Origin: Holothuria scabra
Lineage: Eukaryota; Echinodermata; Holothuroidea; Aspidochirotida; Holothuriidae
NCBI GenBank assembly: GCA_037179385.1
Contig: CM074187.1
Span: forward strand, 47,092,879 to 47,156,878
Direction of reading: 5' to 3'
DNA length: 64,000 bases
Shown piece by piece: positions 13,556 to 24,434 of this stretch. Within the stretch, counting starts at the first letter, position 1; every line of letters begins with the position of its first letter. Both the position numbers and the translations under genes were made by a program. A model generated the notes under the pieces. The model saw only the letters and a program-made list of their open reading frames with translations, was not told the DNA's origin and did no database searches.

Positions 13556-14839
13556 CCATACAATTTGGACATTTTTCATGATTTTTGCAAAAGTAAACAC
13601 TTTGTGTTAAAGTAAACCAAGGAGAAAGGGGTCATATCCATTTGGTAACAAAATTAAAAGTCTCATGACAATGTCACTCACATGATCAAGATGTTTGACC
13701 TCAAGTCACACATGTCATGATAGCAGGGTGTACATACCTATTAATTTAAATTGGGGTGGCTGCATTTGACCTTGCAAGAAATATCGTATAAGAAGATTTT
13801 TCTGAAAAGATTTCATATGCCCTAAAACCTTCCCCTTTACCCCATACATGTATCCATTACACATAAATTCCCCAACTACATAACACTACTATTATGTTTA
13901 ATGTTTAAGTCTACAGCCAAAGGACATTGGCACCACCTATCACATTGATTTCTGTTACTATAACATGAAAGCATATGTCTTGAAGTAACAGTTTTTTTCC
14001 CCAAGGGGCTTAATGTTATTACACCCATTAAACATGGTCTGCACGCAGGCATTCATAGAAATGCGTCAATGAAATTTTTGCAACGTGAATATGGCAATGT
14101 TAGTAACGGGTCATTGCCAAGAGGTATGTCATAAGGGCCAAATAAAACCCATTAAGTACCACCCGGGGAAAGAGACATCACATGAACTACAGAAGACTTT
14201 CAACCCTTTTACTATAGTAGGAATGTTCCAATGGATATTCCAATACCAGATGAAGTGTAATTTTACCTTTTGCAAGAAAACAACACATCTTATCATAAAA
14301 TGATGCTAACAGTAAGTTAAAGTGAGCAAAATTAACAAGTAGGACACTTATTTGCAATGTTTTACTTTTCACTTTCAGCCAATATTGATGGCAGCAGATA
14401 CCTAACAAAACTGAAAATGTAATCAAGGTGTGTGGAAGGAAACACATTATCTGAAACTACATAAAAATAAGGGCATTAATTAACTATTCATGCTTTTTTC
14501 ATAACCTTTTACAACATAAACACAAGGCATTAATTCACTATTCAAAATGATTGTTTAAGAACCTTTTTAAAGTCTTTTTCGAAATCTACTTTTAAAACCT
14601 GTGGTAACCTGGCAACATCTTACTTAAAATTTACCTTTAGATAGCATACCACTAATTCATGTGGAAATGCAAGTGAAGGATTTTGCCCTATAAATTCAAA
14701 ATAACCTAGAAAAAATTTGGGGGCATGGTAGGCATATAGACCATATTGTTGAAGTGGTGTTCAATTTACCACATGCATATAAAAGGAAAACAATACTTAT
14801 CATGCACAAATATTGAATGTTGATGTCATTTAGAGTGCA

Positions 14840-15112
14840 TATGCATACAGTCACCCTAATTTGATTCACTGTAGGTAGTCTATCTTAATTTATGAATGGC
14901 TCTTGAGAATCATGTGACATTATTCTTCCTCCTGATCTTTTAAATTTTGGAGAAATAACTTCTTAGTTTTCCTTGAATTGCATGAGTATATTTTAAGTTC
15001 TCATGTAACATATCATGAAAGAGACCTAATTGAGAGAGAAATATGACATTAGTGAGGATGATTGGTGTTTTTCTCAGATAAGTTTGGGGGGAATGCTTTT
15101 GCCCTTTATAAA
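14840..15112. mobile_element. ~260-bp MITE family, diverged copy
   Basis: CAGTCACCCTAATTTGATTC, TGGCTCTTGAGAATCATGTG, ATATCATGAAAGAGACC and CTTTTGCCCTTTATAAAG follow family order. Confidence 0.55.
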
Positions 15113-16245
15113 GAGGCTCATTGAGTTGATATCGATAACTTAATGAGAGTCTCAAAGGATCACTACCACACAACAATGCTTACAGTTAGCATAACAAAGT
15201 CATGTTTCAAGTCCAAAAGTCACAGAAAACGTTAAAATTTGGACTTTTTTAGTGCCCGGACTTGCAACGGTTTTATGCATTATTTGAAAAAGTGTCTGGT
15301 CATGGATTTTTGAAAACAGACTTCAACCGTTAAGTACTCACTCATAAAACAGTTATTTGTATGTAGGATATGGGGATTGTCTAAGTTTGACCATTTGTCA
15401 TTGTTACGTGAAGAAAACAGGTTTAGAAAAATTTGTTGAATTTCATGAACCAACTCAATGAGCGAGCCCCTTTAAGGCATTTTTGGCATACATCCCTCTG
15501 CTATGCTTTGGAAGAATTTCAATTGCACCCTTCCTATCATTTTTCTTCAGTGCCACGCATTTATACTCTTCCTTCTACCAAAGTAATATTGCTATGCCTC
15601 TCTATGGAATAGTATATAGCTTTGAGTTTCAAGTCTGACATGCAAGCTTTTAATTTCAAATCTTTTAATATGCCATGTGAGGGTATAGTCATCATATATT
15701 TCCTTTGCATGGATATTTCGGAAATTTAACATAAAATGGAGGTCAAGATGAATTATCTGATTTATTTACTCAAACTATTAAGCTTAAGTTTGATGTCATT
15801 GTTTAACACTTACCATTATTTTCATAGTTTACACAGATCAAAGCAAACAGAGGCAGATGGTTAAACCCACTATCCTACTATCTGTCTTACAACTAGGCTT
15901 ATTGACAGAGGGCAGCAGACCCACTATTACACATGCAATATTATTCAACCTGTGGCAAGTCTTTGACACTATATTGGGAAAAGGGGTTGAGGGCAGCAGG
16001 TTTTCCAGTTGAAACTATATATGTTACCTCAATACAATTTTTCATATTTTGTAACTTGTGGCAACAATACAAGGTTGCCCAACTCCATAATTCCTAGAAT
16101 ATCTTATTGAGGGCAGCAGACTATACACTTATATCTACAATAATCCTGCTTAAGTTCAACTATTTATAACATTACATACTGTCTAACTGCACAGAATCAG
16201 TGACAAAAAGGAGTGGACTCATGCTATTTAGGACAAAGGTAAGAT

Positions 16246-16309
16246 GGGGGGGGGGGGAGAGAGAGGGGGTAGGTGATTGGAAAATTGAAGGGATAGATTA
16301 AGGGGGAGG
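16246..16309. repeat. G-rich low-complexity tract
   Basis: An 11-12 base G run is followed by GAGAGAGAGGGGGT and further G runs, giving several adjacent runs that could form a quadruplex on this strand. Similar C or G runs occur near 2590, 9370, 28665, 38562 and 52722. Confidence 0.5.
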
Positions 16310-16539
16310 AAACTGCCAGAAAGGGGTCAGCAATTCTTAGTCTTCTAAAAGCCAAATTTTGTTTTGTGATGTCATTTTGAACAGACCTCTACTGGAAGAG
16401 TAAAGTACCAAAATACCAAATTCTGTATTCTGATTTTACCAAATGGAAATCTCCTGTCTTTAGTCCATGGCTTGGAGTGTCACCAAATGGGTTTAAAACT
16501 AAAAGCACTGGATCAATAGTTGTTGAATTCCTGCCTCTC

Positions 16540-16740
16540 CCTGGCCCCTCTGGGCTGGGGGTTGTAGAATATACCCACAGTGTTTCCCGCCTAGGGTATT
16601 AAGTGGGGACATAAGGAAACCAAATTTGAACTTAAACCATACTTCAAAATAAATTTAAACTAAACTTTTTGTCAAGTTGGCTGACACTAATGTAACACAT
16701 TAGTGTTGGTGTGTTATAAAATCTCATCTAACTTACCTAC
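16540..16740 (+). mobile_element. Second short interspersed family (SINE-B-like)
   Basis: GGGCTGGGGGTTGTAGAATA, then TAACACATTAGTGTTGGTGTG and CTCATCTAACTTACC. It shares this layout with 60455-60690. No pol III boxes were confidently seen. Confidence 0.55.
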
Positions 16741-17639
16741 ATCTTCCTAATAGACTGCTCGCTAATGAAGTGTTTCATATTATTAAATGAAATTTTCCAG
16801 CTCTAATGGACTGCTTTCTATTGGACATTGTTTTGTACACTATAGCCCTCATCCACATTCCACAGTACTGAACTTAACTTGAATTTCAGTACAACCTACT
16901 ATTATGATGTCCCAGTGCCACAGCTGCAGTGCAACAGTAAAATGTTCAGTCCATTACCATCAACCCATTAAATGAGGTTTTGTGGGTAACGACATCAACC
17001 TGGATTTAAATACGCTCTACTCTCTCCTGACTCTACATTCCACAAATCTGCCCCTCCTGTAACTGGAGTGGTAGTGATTCCAGAGAGAATGTTAGAAATA
17101 GATCCAGGTCAGCTCCTTTGTAATGAAAGCAACGTGTGATACGAAAATGGTAATTCTAATTATGTTATTGTGTAAATTCCAGCGTGGCATTCGCTCCCAA
17201 ATGACTATGACAAGCTACGTGATGGATGACATAGAGAATATAAACACCAGGCGGGAAAAAATACCAAAATGAACGTCACAACAAAAACATCATCTTAGTA
17301 AAGCTTCAAACAAGGGATTTGATTTACTATGGGATTTGTACATCACAATGTCTCGAGTTGTCAGATGGGGAGTGACACAATGCCAATGTAAAACTTCCCA
17401 ACCCCAAATATAAATTCGCAGCTCATCAGAATAAAGCTGAAGGTTAAATTTGTCAATGTTAACCAGAGACTTCATTGCTTCAATAAAAGTATTTTCTCTG
17501 TTGAAGCAAACTGTTACAAATTAAAACATACCAGTTGTTGCAAACGCAACATCATGAACTTTTACCTGGCATGCTTTTGAATCCTTTGAAAGATAACAGA
17601 GCTCCAGCATCTCTACCTTAAAATCACACACTTCTTAAA

Positions 17640-18180
17640 TAAGGGGGTTTATGTTGCCTTAAACTGTTCAAAGGTAGGTTTCAACATTTCAAAAACCTCT
17701 CAAAAGCATGTCTAAGTATTTAAGGGAACAGCTGAAAGAAGTCTTTAAAGTTAAACAATCCTACTCAAAAGTATGTCCAACATTGGACAGAACAGCTCAA
17801 ACAGAGGCTTTTATGTCCAACAACAATAAAAGGCTTTTTTGTTTAAAATCATGACTCAAAAGTACGCTGTTTTACAAGGAATTGCTCAAAAGAACACACT
17901 TGTAAAATGCTAGTCAAAATAGGTTTTAGTATTTCAAAGTATCTTTCAAAAATGTTTTTCAATACTGGGCAAAAAAGTATAGGCTTCAGTATTTCATCAT
18001 GCTGCTAAAAAGAATGTCGTAACTTTTAAACAATGTTCAAAAGTAGGTTTCTGTATTTTATAGGACTGCGCCAAAGAAAGCTGTCATGATTTACAGTTAA
18101 CAAAAGTAGATTTCACTAATCCAAAATAAAATTGCTTCAAAGTAGGTTTTAATGTTTCATAAATCTATCCAAATAGTGCA
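17640..18180. repeat. Degenerate repeat with CTCAAAAGTA / GTAGGTTT words
   Basis: Words such as AAAGGTAGGTTTCAACATTT, CTCAAAAGTACG, CAAAATAGGTTTTAGTATTTC, CAAAAGTAGGTTTCTGTATT and CAAAGTAGGTTTTAATGTTTC recur every few tens of bases. The block lies just to the left of the DIRS element. Confidence 0.5.
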
Positions 18181-18651
18181 ACAATGCTTTGCCTCTGGTG
18201 GCTTTATATAGCCATATACACCAAGGTTTGAAGGGAGCAGCTGTATTGAATTCAAATGTCTTGTCTTAAAAGCATTTTTCATTTTATCATATTTCTCCAG
18301 GCTTTCCATCTCACTGTGTTAGTTGTGCTGCCTGAACTTAGGTATCTCATGAAAATACATTATCATGTCACGATAAAGTTCCGCATCGTGCCTATCATTT
18401 ATCATGCAGATGCCATGTTGTAATTTAATTTAATATTTCTGGAAAGGTCCCTATTCCCTTGTCAGAAAACATCTTTTCTCCGAAAGAAAATAGATGACAC
18501 TTACGCTGTCAAAAAGTTTACAACAGAGAATATTAATTGGGTAAGCTGCATGGTATATTAAGAACATAACAGGGCAATATTACAGGAGTTTATTGCACAT
18601 TTCCCCATGAAATCACCAAAACTCCCTGGTTTGGGAGTCTATGAGTGATGT

Positions 18652-18782
18652 ACTTACCTCCTATTTACATATGTAACCATTATTGCCTGCAATAACTGTC
18701 TGGCAAAAAACTAACTACCACCGTGGTAACCCCTACCTAGTGAGGGCGCCTGGCACCTAAGATCGTCCTTCAGCATTTTTGC
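18652..18782. repeat. DIRS inverted terminal repeat, 3' side
   Basis: 131 bp, running from ACTTACCTCCTATTTACATA to the segment ending GCATTTTTGC. It is the near-perfect reverse complement of 21826-21956, with a few substitutions and small indels. It includes a shared internal segment around TTATTGCCTGCAATAA. Confidence 0.93.
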
Positions 18783-19053
18783 TGAAAACCCCGTGGCTAG
18801 AGCCACAAAGGTCTAAGGGGGCCCGCCCCCCACACTCCCCAATCCCAATCCCTAAAGTCTAGAGAAGCAACTAAACGTAAACGAAGCTAAGCGACCATCT
18901 CACCTTATAGAAGTCGGGAGGCTCCAGCATCTAAATCCGCGTGGCAAGTATGAATTGGTTAGGCGGAGTCTCGTTCGGTGAAGAGTGCCGTTGTTGGCAA
19001 TTGAGGGTTGGACTGAGAGGCCGGGCCGTCGCCGGCCCTGGGCGGGAGGTGGG
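18783..19053. other. DIRS 3' non-coding spacer, GC-rich
   Basis: Non-coding sequence between the 3' inverted repeat and the internal complementary region. It contains C/G runs and short inverted pairs (for example CCGGGCCGTCGCCGGCCC). No reading frame or known site was recognised. Confidence 0.6.
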
Positions 19054-19151
19054 ATGTAAATAGGAGGTAAAGACATCACTCATTGACTCCCAAACCAGGG
19101 AGTTTTGGTGAGTCTATTTCGGTCTTACTTACCTCCTATTTACATATGTAA
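19054..19151. repeat. DIRS internal complementary region (ICR)
   Basis: Two halves. 19054-19110 is the reverse complement of the outer left end (18614-18670), including a perfect 26-bp stretch (19085-19110 against 18614-18639). 19111-19151 repeats the reverse complement of the outer right end (about 21932-21973), reading AGTCTATTTC then CTTACTTACCTCCTATTTAC. This is the arrangement thought to restore element ends through a circular intermediate in DIRS elements. Confidence 0.9.
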
Positions 19152-19156
19152 TCAGA

Positions 19157-20130
19157 TTAGCACCGTGTAAGACGTCGATGGTCCGACACCCCCAGGACAG
19201 CCCTCGCGAAGGCGCCCTCCTTGGAGACCACGTCGGTTAAGTAGCTGGCGACAAATGTTGATGGAGTCTTCCAAGCAGCTGCTTTCATGATCATTGAGTG
19301 AGATTCCCTTAAACCAGGCTATGGACGTGGCATGGGCCCCGAGTTGATGAGCGTGGACAGGCTCTTCCGGCTCTGAAAATGGTGAGATTAGATTGACCAG
19401 CCATCTGGCAAGAGTGTCCTTGGCGGCAGCGTTGCAAGGTTGTCTTGGAATAAGGAATAGTTTTTCACAACGTCTGATTCCTTTGGTCCTCTCAAGGTAC
19501 CATTTCAGGGCTCTGACTGGACAGACTTTTCTATCTTCTGGAACTGAGGAGCTCCCCCGGAGTAAAAGAGACAGTCTCATTCTTAGTCAGGAATTGAGGA
19601 TCTGGGATAAGGTAGACACCGGCATTACTAAACCTGATAAACCCCTTCCGTGTTGTCAAGGCATGAAGTTCACTCCTTCTTCTAGCGGATGCTGCGGCGA
19701 TAAGGAAGAGAGTTTTGTAAGTTAACAACTCCAGAGTAGTATTGTGCATTGGCTCGTATGATGGCTCAGATAAGGAGGTCAGCACATCGTTGATGGACCA
19801 AGACGGGAATAAATTCTTCCTGGACAGTCTTTGGTTGAACATCCCCTTTAGGAGTTGAGAAATAGCCGTGTTAGAACTGATGCTTGAGCCATCCGGGAAA
19901 CCTTTGTGTATGGATGCTATCGCTGAACGGTAGTTTCTGATCGTCGCAACTTGTTTCCCTTCATTGAACAATGTCAACAAGAAGTCTGCTATGTCCTTAA
20001 CTGATGTTTCCAGGGGATGGCGATTCTTTCCTGAGGCCCATTCCCTGTATTTGGCCAATCTAGAATCGTAAGTTAACAGGGTGGAGCGTCTCCTAGATTG
20101 TGAAGCAATTGACGCAGCCTCTCGTGAAAG
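19157..20130 (-). pseudogene. DIRS tyrosine recombinase (YR), frameshifted
   Basis: The YR carries out integration by Arg-His-Arg-Tyr chemistry. The N-terminal SAM-like part is seen at YDSRLAKYREWASG and VATIRNYRSAIASIHKGF. The catalytic part has ARRRSELHAL (first Arg) and a box reading HQLGAHATSIAW, where the family has His-x-x-Arg. The second Arg is Gly here, explained by one C-to-G change. The C-terminus, in yet another frame, has WKTPSTFVASYLTD with the likely nucleophile Tyr, ending at a TAA at 19157-19159. One frameshift falls in a G-run near 19549 and another near 19290. The YR frame starts inside the RT/RNase H region in a different phase (overlap about 20073-20130), as is usual for DIRS. 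It is inactive as read. Confidence 0.9.
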
Positions 20131-21700
20131 GTCTTCACCAGCAAGGCGTTGCTTGATAATTTCCAGGCTGACAAGCAGATGTGTTTTAGGCGTTGGTGTA
20201 GGATCCTGCCCTTGTCTTGGGAGAGAAGCTCCCGATGATGAGGGAATCTGAACGGGAGATCGATTAGCATCCTCAGCAGGGTCATAAACCAAGGCTGGTT
20301 CGGTCAGAATGGAGCTATGAGGAGGAGTGTCGCGTTGGACTGACTGAGTTTGCCGAGAACCTGTTGAATCAGGCACCACGGAGGGAAGGCATACAGATAA
20401 AGATTGTCTATTGTCCAGGCTTCCGGGTGGAAATACCTCGTGCAGAAGAGCGGAAGTTTGTGGTTGACCGGAGAAGCGAAGAGGTCCACTTCCGGCTTCC
20501 CGAAGACATGGAAGACTTTGTTGGCCCAGGTTTGGGACAAAGACCACTCTGTTTCTACTAGGTTGCCCCTGGATAGGGCGTCGGCCATGGAGTTGTCCTC
20601 CCCTGCTAGGTGGGAGGCTTTGATCAGTATGTTGAAGCCGAGGCATAGGTGAAGAAGCTCCCAAGTCTTGTGGCAGAGGATCTTCGACTTGGTTCCGCGC
20701 CTGGCGATTGATGTAGGCGACCGTTGTGGAGTTGTCGCATAGAATCGAGACTTGGTGGTTCACGAGCTTGGGACCCCAGGTCTGAATCGTGTGGTGGATT
20801 GCCATGAGCTCCAAGACATTGATATGGAGGGCTGAAGTCTCCGGGGACCATTCCCCTGAAAGAGTCTCTGACTTCCAGACTGCTCCCCATCCTGTTAGAG
20901 AGGCATCCGTCGTAATCGTGGAAGTCGGTCTGTGTTCCCTGATGCTTCTCCCGAGGGCTACATTGTGTGGGACAGTCCACCATAGAAGATGATCCCGGAC
21001 CGCGGGAGTTACTGGAACCTTCTTGGTTAGGAGATTCCGAGACGGGGAAGTAATCGAGAAGGTGTATCTGGATTGGTCTCATGAACAACCGGCAGGATGG
21101 AACCACGTCTACCATACTGGCCATCAGCCCGAGTACACGAAGCCAGGATCTCGCCGGAGCTCTGCATTGGGAGATGAGGGACAAGGCTGTGTCTCGAAGA
21201 ACTTGAACTCTTAGTGGAGAAGGATAAACGCGCCTGGCTTTGAGGTCTAGAACGGCGCCCAGATATGTGATAGTCTGGCTTGGAGTAAGGGAGGTGTAAT
21301 CGGTAATATCTGCCATCCAGAAGCCAATCGTCCAGGTAGGCGAAAACTAGAATGCCTTTTCTTCGGAGGAGAGCCAGGACGGTTTTTGTTACCCTCGTGA
21401 AAACCAGAGGAGCTGTTGACAGGCCAAAAGGGAGTGCTCTGAAGCAGTAATCGACTCCCTTGTAACAGAACACCAGGAACCTGTGTAATGCCTGGTGGAT
21501 CGGTATGTGGAGGTAGGCATCCTTTAGGTCGATTGAGGTGGCCCAAAGATTCTGATCGAGGGAAAGAAGAACTGTGGCCAAGGTTTCCATTCTGAACCTC
21601 CGTGGTCGGATGAAGGCCTTGTTGAGAGGCTTTAGGTTGAGTATGGGTCTCCATTAGTCCGGCTTTTTCAGAGCTAGGAAGAACAATGAGCAGGTTCAGC
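20073..21700 (-). pseudogene. DIRS reverse transcriptase / RNase H, frameshifted
   Basis: From about 21700 downward the RT opens with FFLALKKPD, an in-frame stop, then WRPILNLKPLNKAF, the usual start of a DIRS RT core. Later motifs are SIDLKDAYLHIPI (catalytic Asp), ALPFGLSTAPLVF and FAYLDDW, with YLDD near 21327-21338. The thumb-like segment (YLGAVLDLKARRVYPS) is in a second frame. RNase H follows in a third frame with TDAS, HINVLELMAI and CDNSTTVAYIN, then returns to the first frame for GGTKSKIL and MADALSR. The downstream segment (KPEVDLFASPVNHKLP, YAFPPWCLIQQVL) is typical of DIRS polyproteins and is interrupted once by a TGA. I count three frame changes and at least two stops. The N-terminus and gag are absent. 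No methyltransferase domain was recognised. Confidence 0.9.
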
Positions 21701-21825
21701 AGGGGTCGACGCAGAAGACGTCTCCACAGTGCTTGAGAACGATGTAAGATCGAAGAACTTCCAGAAATGAAGTAAGAAGCAGTTTTCAACCAGACAATTT
21801 CCAAAGGCGTGTTATTCACATTGAG

Positions 21826-21956
21826 GCAAAAATGCGAAGGACGATCTTAGGTGGCAGGAGCCCTCAGTAGGTAGGGGTTACCACGGTGCTAGTTAGTTTT
21901 TTTGCCAGACAGTTATTGCAGGCAATAATGGTTACATATGTAAATAGGAGGTAAGT
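21826..21956. repeat. DIRS inverted terminal repeat, 5' side
   Basis: Reverse complement partner of 18652-18782. Outside it, AAGAGTGAAATAGACTC continues to about 21973 and matches one half of the internal complementary region. Confidence 0.93.
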
Positions 21957-23594
21957 AAGAGTGAAATAGACTCAAATGACACTGCGATGAATATTTTTAC
22001 CATGAATAATTATACCATGAATATTCAAAACAAAAAAGCTGAAACACTCTACTTTGTATTAGGATTCTTCAACAAATCCACCTAATCTTGCTTTTGTCAT
22101 TCTTAATTTTTACAATGCATGATTTTTAATGTTGCAATGTCTTTTCAATACATGAGGAATTATTAAGAGTAAGGCTTTCAATGACTGAAAGAGATCTTCA
22201 AAACACATTTGGTATGGAAGTCTATAAACTAGTACACTGTACCATGTTTATTTCAACCTAACAGCTGTAGTTCCCTTATTGCATGAATTCCCCACAGGCA
22301 AGCACTTCATTTCATATGGAGGGTGCCCTGGCCTTCCACTATCGGGAGTAACATATACTCTTTTAATATCTAACAACTTTTCATTTATTGGACACCTTCC
22401 CATAATATCCATTGAGAATAGATACCTTACAACCATACAACTGCAAAATATCTGCTAATTTTTACCTCCTGAGGCATCAGCGAATATATTCTTTATAGGA
22501 TCTCCACATTTTGGCAAATGTCCTCCCATAATGTACCTGATTAATACTTCTGTCAATATTCTGCAAGCCAGGAGTCTTGCCCAGTTCACTTTTATATTGA
22601 TTTTATTGCTTTCAAACATCACCACTCTAAGATGTAGAGATCAGCTTTTGGTTACTCCTCCATCTTCCATGGATACAATAATCCTACCTTTCATTTATCC
22701 TTTCACTTGCAACATGTTTACTGTCAGACTTGCCGGAACTGTAACAAGGTTTGACCCAACTACTATTGTATAGCTATCTTCTACAAGAGCTCATCACCCA
22801 ACAATTAAATCCAACATATATATGAATTTGTTTTCATTTTTTCTCTCTTAATGGACAATATCACCTTTGGCAAGAATCTTTGCCACTCTCGTTCCATCCC
22901 TCAAGGAGTTCTGTTCCTGAAATGAGGGCAACTTTGGTTGGGATGAAATGTTGGAATGAAAAGTACCGTGAAGGATTTTAAATGCAGAGGCTTGACAGAA
23001 ATAGTGACAGAGAAAAAAGGATTGACAAAATATTTGACAGTCTAACAGAAAATAAAGAAATGGAAATGGTAGTTTCTCAAGTGACTTTTGTGATTGGTTT
23101 CAATCCATTTGCAGTAATTTTTTTCCTCCATACTAAGGCAACAATAAGTTGACGTTTTGAACAAAAATATCCTTGAAGTGTAACATGTCTTGCCATAAAT
23201 TTTACTGCACTTGGTGTGTTGCATCTAAATGGGGAATGAATACATTAAAAGGAGTTGCCATGGGGAAAAGTACGTAAAGAGAACATTACTGAGTTGTATC
23301 AATCATCCTTTGTTCGACCTCTATCAAATGTGAGAACATGATTTTTCATTCCCTCCTGTCCACAGCCTACAGTTTACATTGACAATTTCAATAAAGTTTA
23401 TTCCTGAAAACAAAAATCTGTACTGTAACAGTGTGCACAGTAAAACTGTATGAGCACATCGTAATAAACATAGGCTATTGAAATATTTGAACAATGCACC
23501 AAACTGCTCAAGTCTAATGTAAAGTTCTTTGTGATACTAATTAGAACTCAAATTCAAACATCCTTTGTCCAAAGAAACTTAAGTGTGCCTCAAG

Positions 23595-23757
23595 CAGTGG
23601 CATAGCCGTGGGGGGGGTTGGGGGTCAGAACCCCCCATGACCCAACCTGGCAATGCAAAAAACACCTAAAATAGCTGGCTTTTTCTTTCTATCCTTAGAC
23701 TTTTCCCTCATGTCGTGCCCCCAACCCCCCCATGACGCAATCCTGGCTACACGCCTG
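23595..23757. mobile_element. hAT-like MITE, family 2 copy with perfect 8-bp TSD
   Basis: 163 bp beginning CAGTGGCATAGCCGTGG and ending CTGGCTACACGCCTG. The target duplication GCCTCAAG is exact (23587-23594 and 23758-23765). The interior has long G and C runs that can pair. Confidence 0.85.
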
Positions 23758-24172
23758 GCCTCAAGTCTAAAATTTCAATAATGTCAGAGAGCTACCCTGA
23801 ATTTTTCTTGAATTTGATGACTTAATCAAAGAGCTGCGCCAACTGAGAATTTTGGTTGACTATATAAGTTGTAGTTTGGGGCGATGGCTGAGTACATAGC
23901 ATTTTCCACAACAAAAGCCTTTTTCAATTTTGCAACTGTGGTGTTGACATTCTGATAGTCCTGAAACTTAAGTAAGGAGAGGACCGCTTCAGGTCCTGAC
24001 ATATCTTTGTTAATATGACTTCGATAATTCAAAATGAGGTCAGTGTTTGGATTGGTACTAGGTCAGAACCTAACTTTTATCCTAACACTGACCTCAATGT
24101 ATAGAAGCTTGTAGGGAAATACTGTAGAGATATATTTGCAGCAATATCAGAACAGATCAGAAACAGACCTTC

Positions 24173-24434
24173 TATGGACGAATCCAGACAGCAAGTGATG
24201 GTCTGATTTCAGTCGGCCATAACTGGGGTCTATCACCGTTAAATCTTTCGATTTCCTTGCTAACCTCTATCATGGATGGTTGAACACGAATTTGTATCTT
24301 GAATTCTCTAATTTCACTGAATATGAGGGTTTGAAATTCATGTAAACAATAAATAAAGACCATTTTTGGCTGATGGACCCCACTAATGGTGACCTACAGT
24401 GCCTACAAACAAGCGCTAATTGGATTCGTCTATA
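24173..24434. mobile_element. 255-bp TIR MITE family, copy 2
   Basis: Starts TATGGACGAATCCAGACAG and ends TTGGATTCGTCTATA. It shares the full order of landmarks with the other five copies, and its TIRs are the best preserved. Confidence 0.82.

Larger units (their letters stand above)
18614..21973 (-). mobile_element. Degenerate DIRS-type tyrosine-recombinase retrotransposon
   Basis: DIRS elements are retrotransposons that replicate through reverse transcription but integrate with a tyrosine recombinase instead of a DDE integrase. This copy has the full DIRS layout on the minus strand: a 131-bp inverted terminal repeat at 21826-21956, reverse transcriptase, RNase H, an overlapping tyrosine recombinase frame, an internal complementary region at 19054-19151, and the opposite inverted repeat at 18652-18782. 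It spans about 3.4 kb. Full-length relatives are usually 5-6 kb, and no gag-like frame lies between the 5' repeat and the RT, so an internal deletion is likely. Local GC is clearly higher than in the flanks. Frameshifts and stop codons make it non-functional. Confidence 0.93.

Noticed and set aside
15900..16130. Tandem repeat based on GAGGGCAGCAG
   Set aside because: The word occurs three times at about 82 and 112 bp, but the intervening sequence does not align.
19393..19725. 110-codon plus-strand frame as a gene
   Set aside because: Antisense to the tyrosine recombinase, with no recognisable domain.
21247..21819. 190-codon minus-strand frame as an independent protein
   Set aside because: It is a shadow frame of the DIRS reverse transcriptase; the RT motifs are in another phase.
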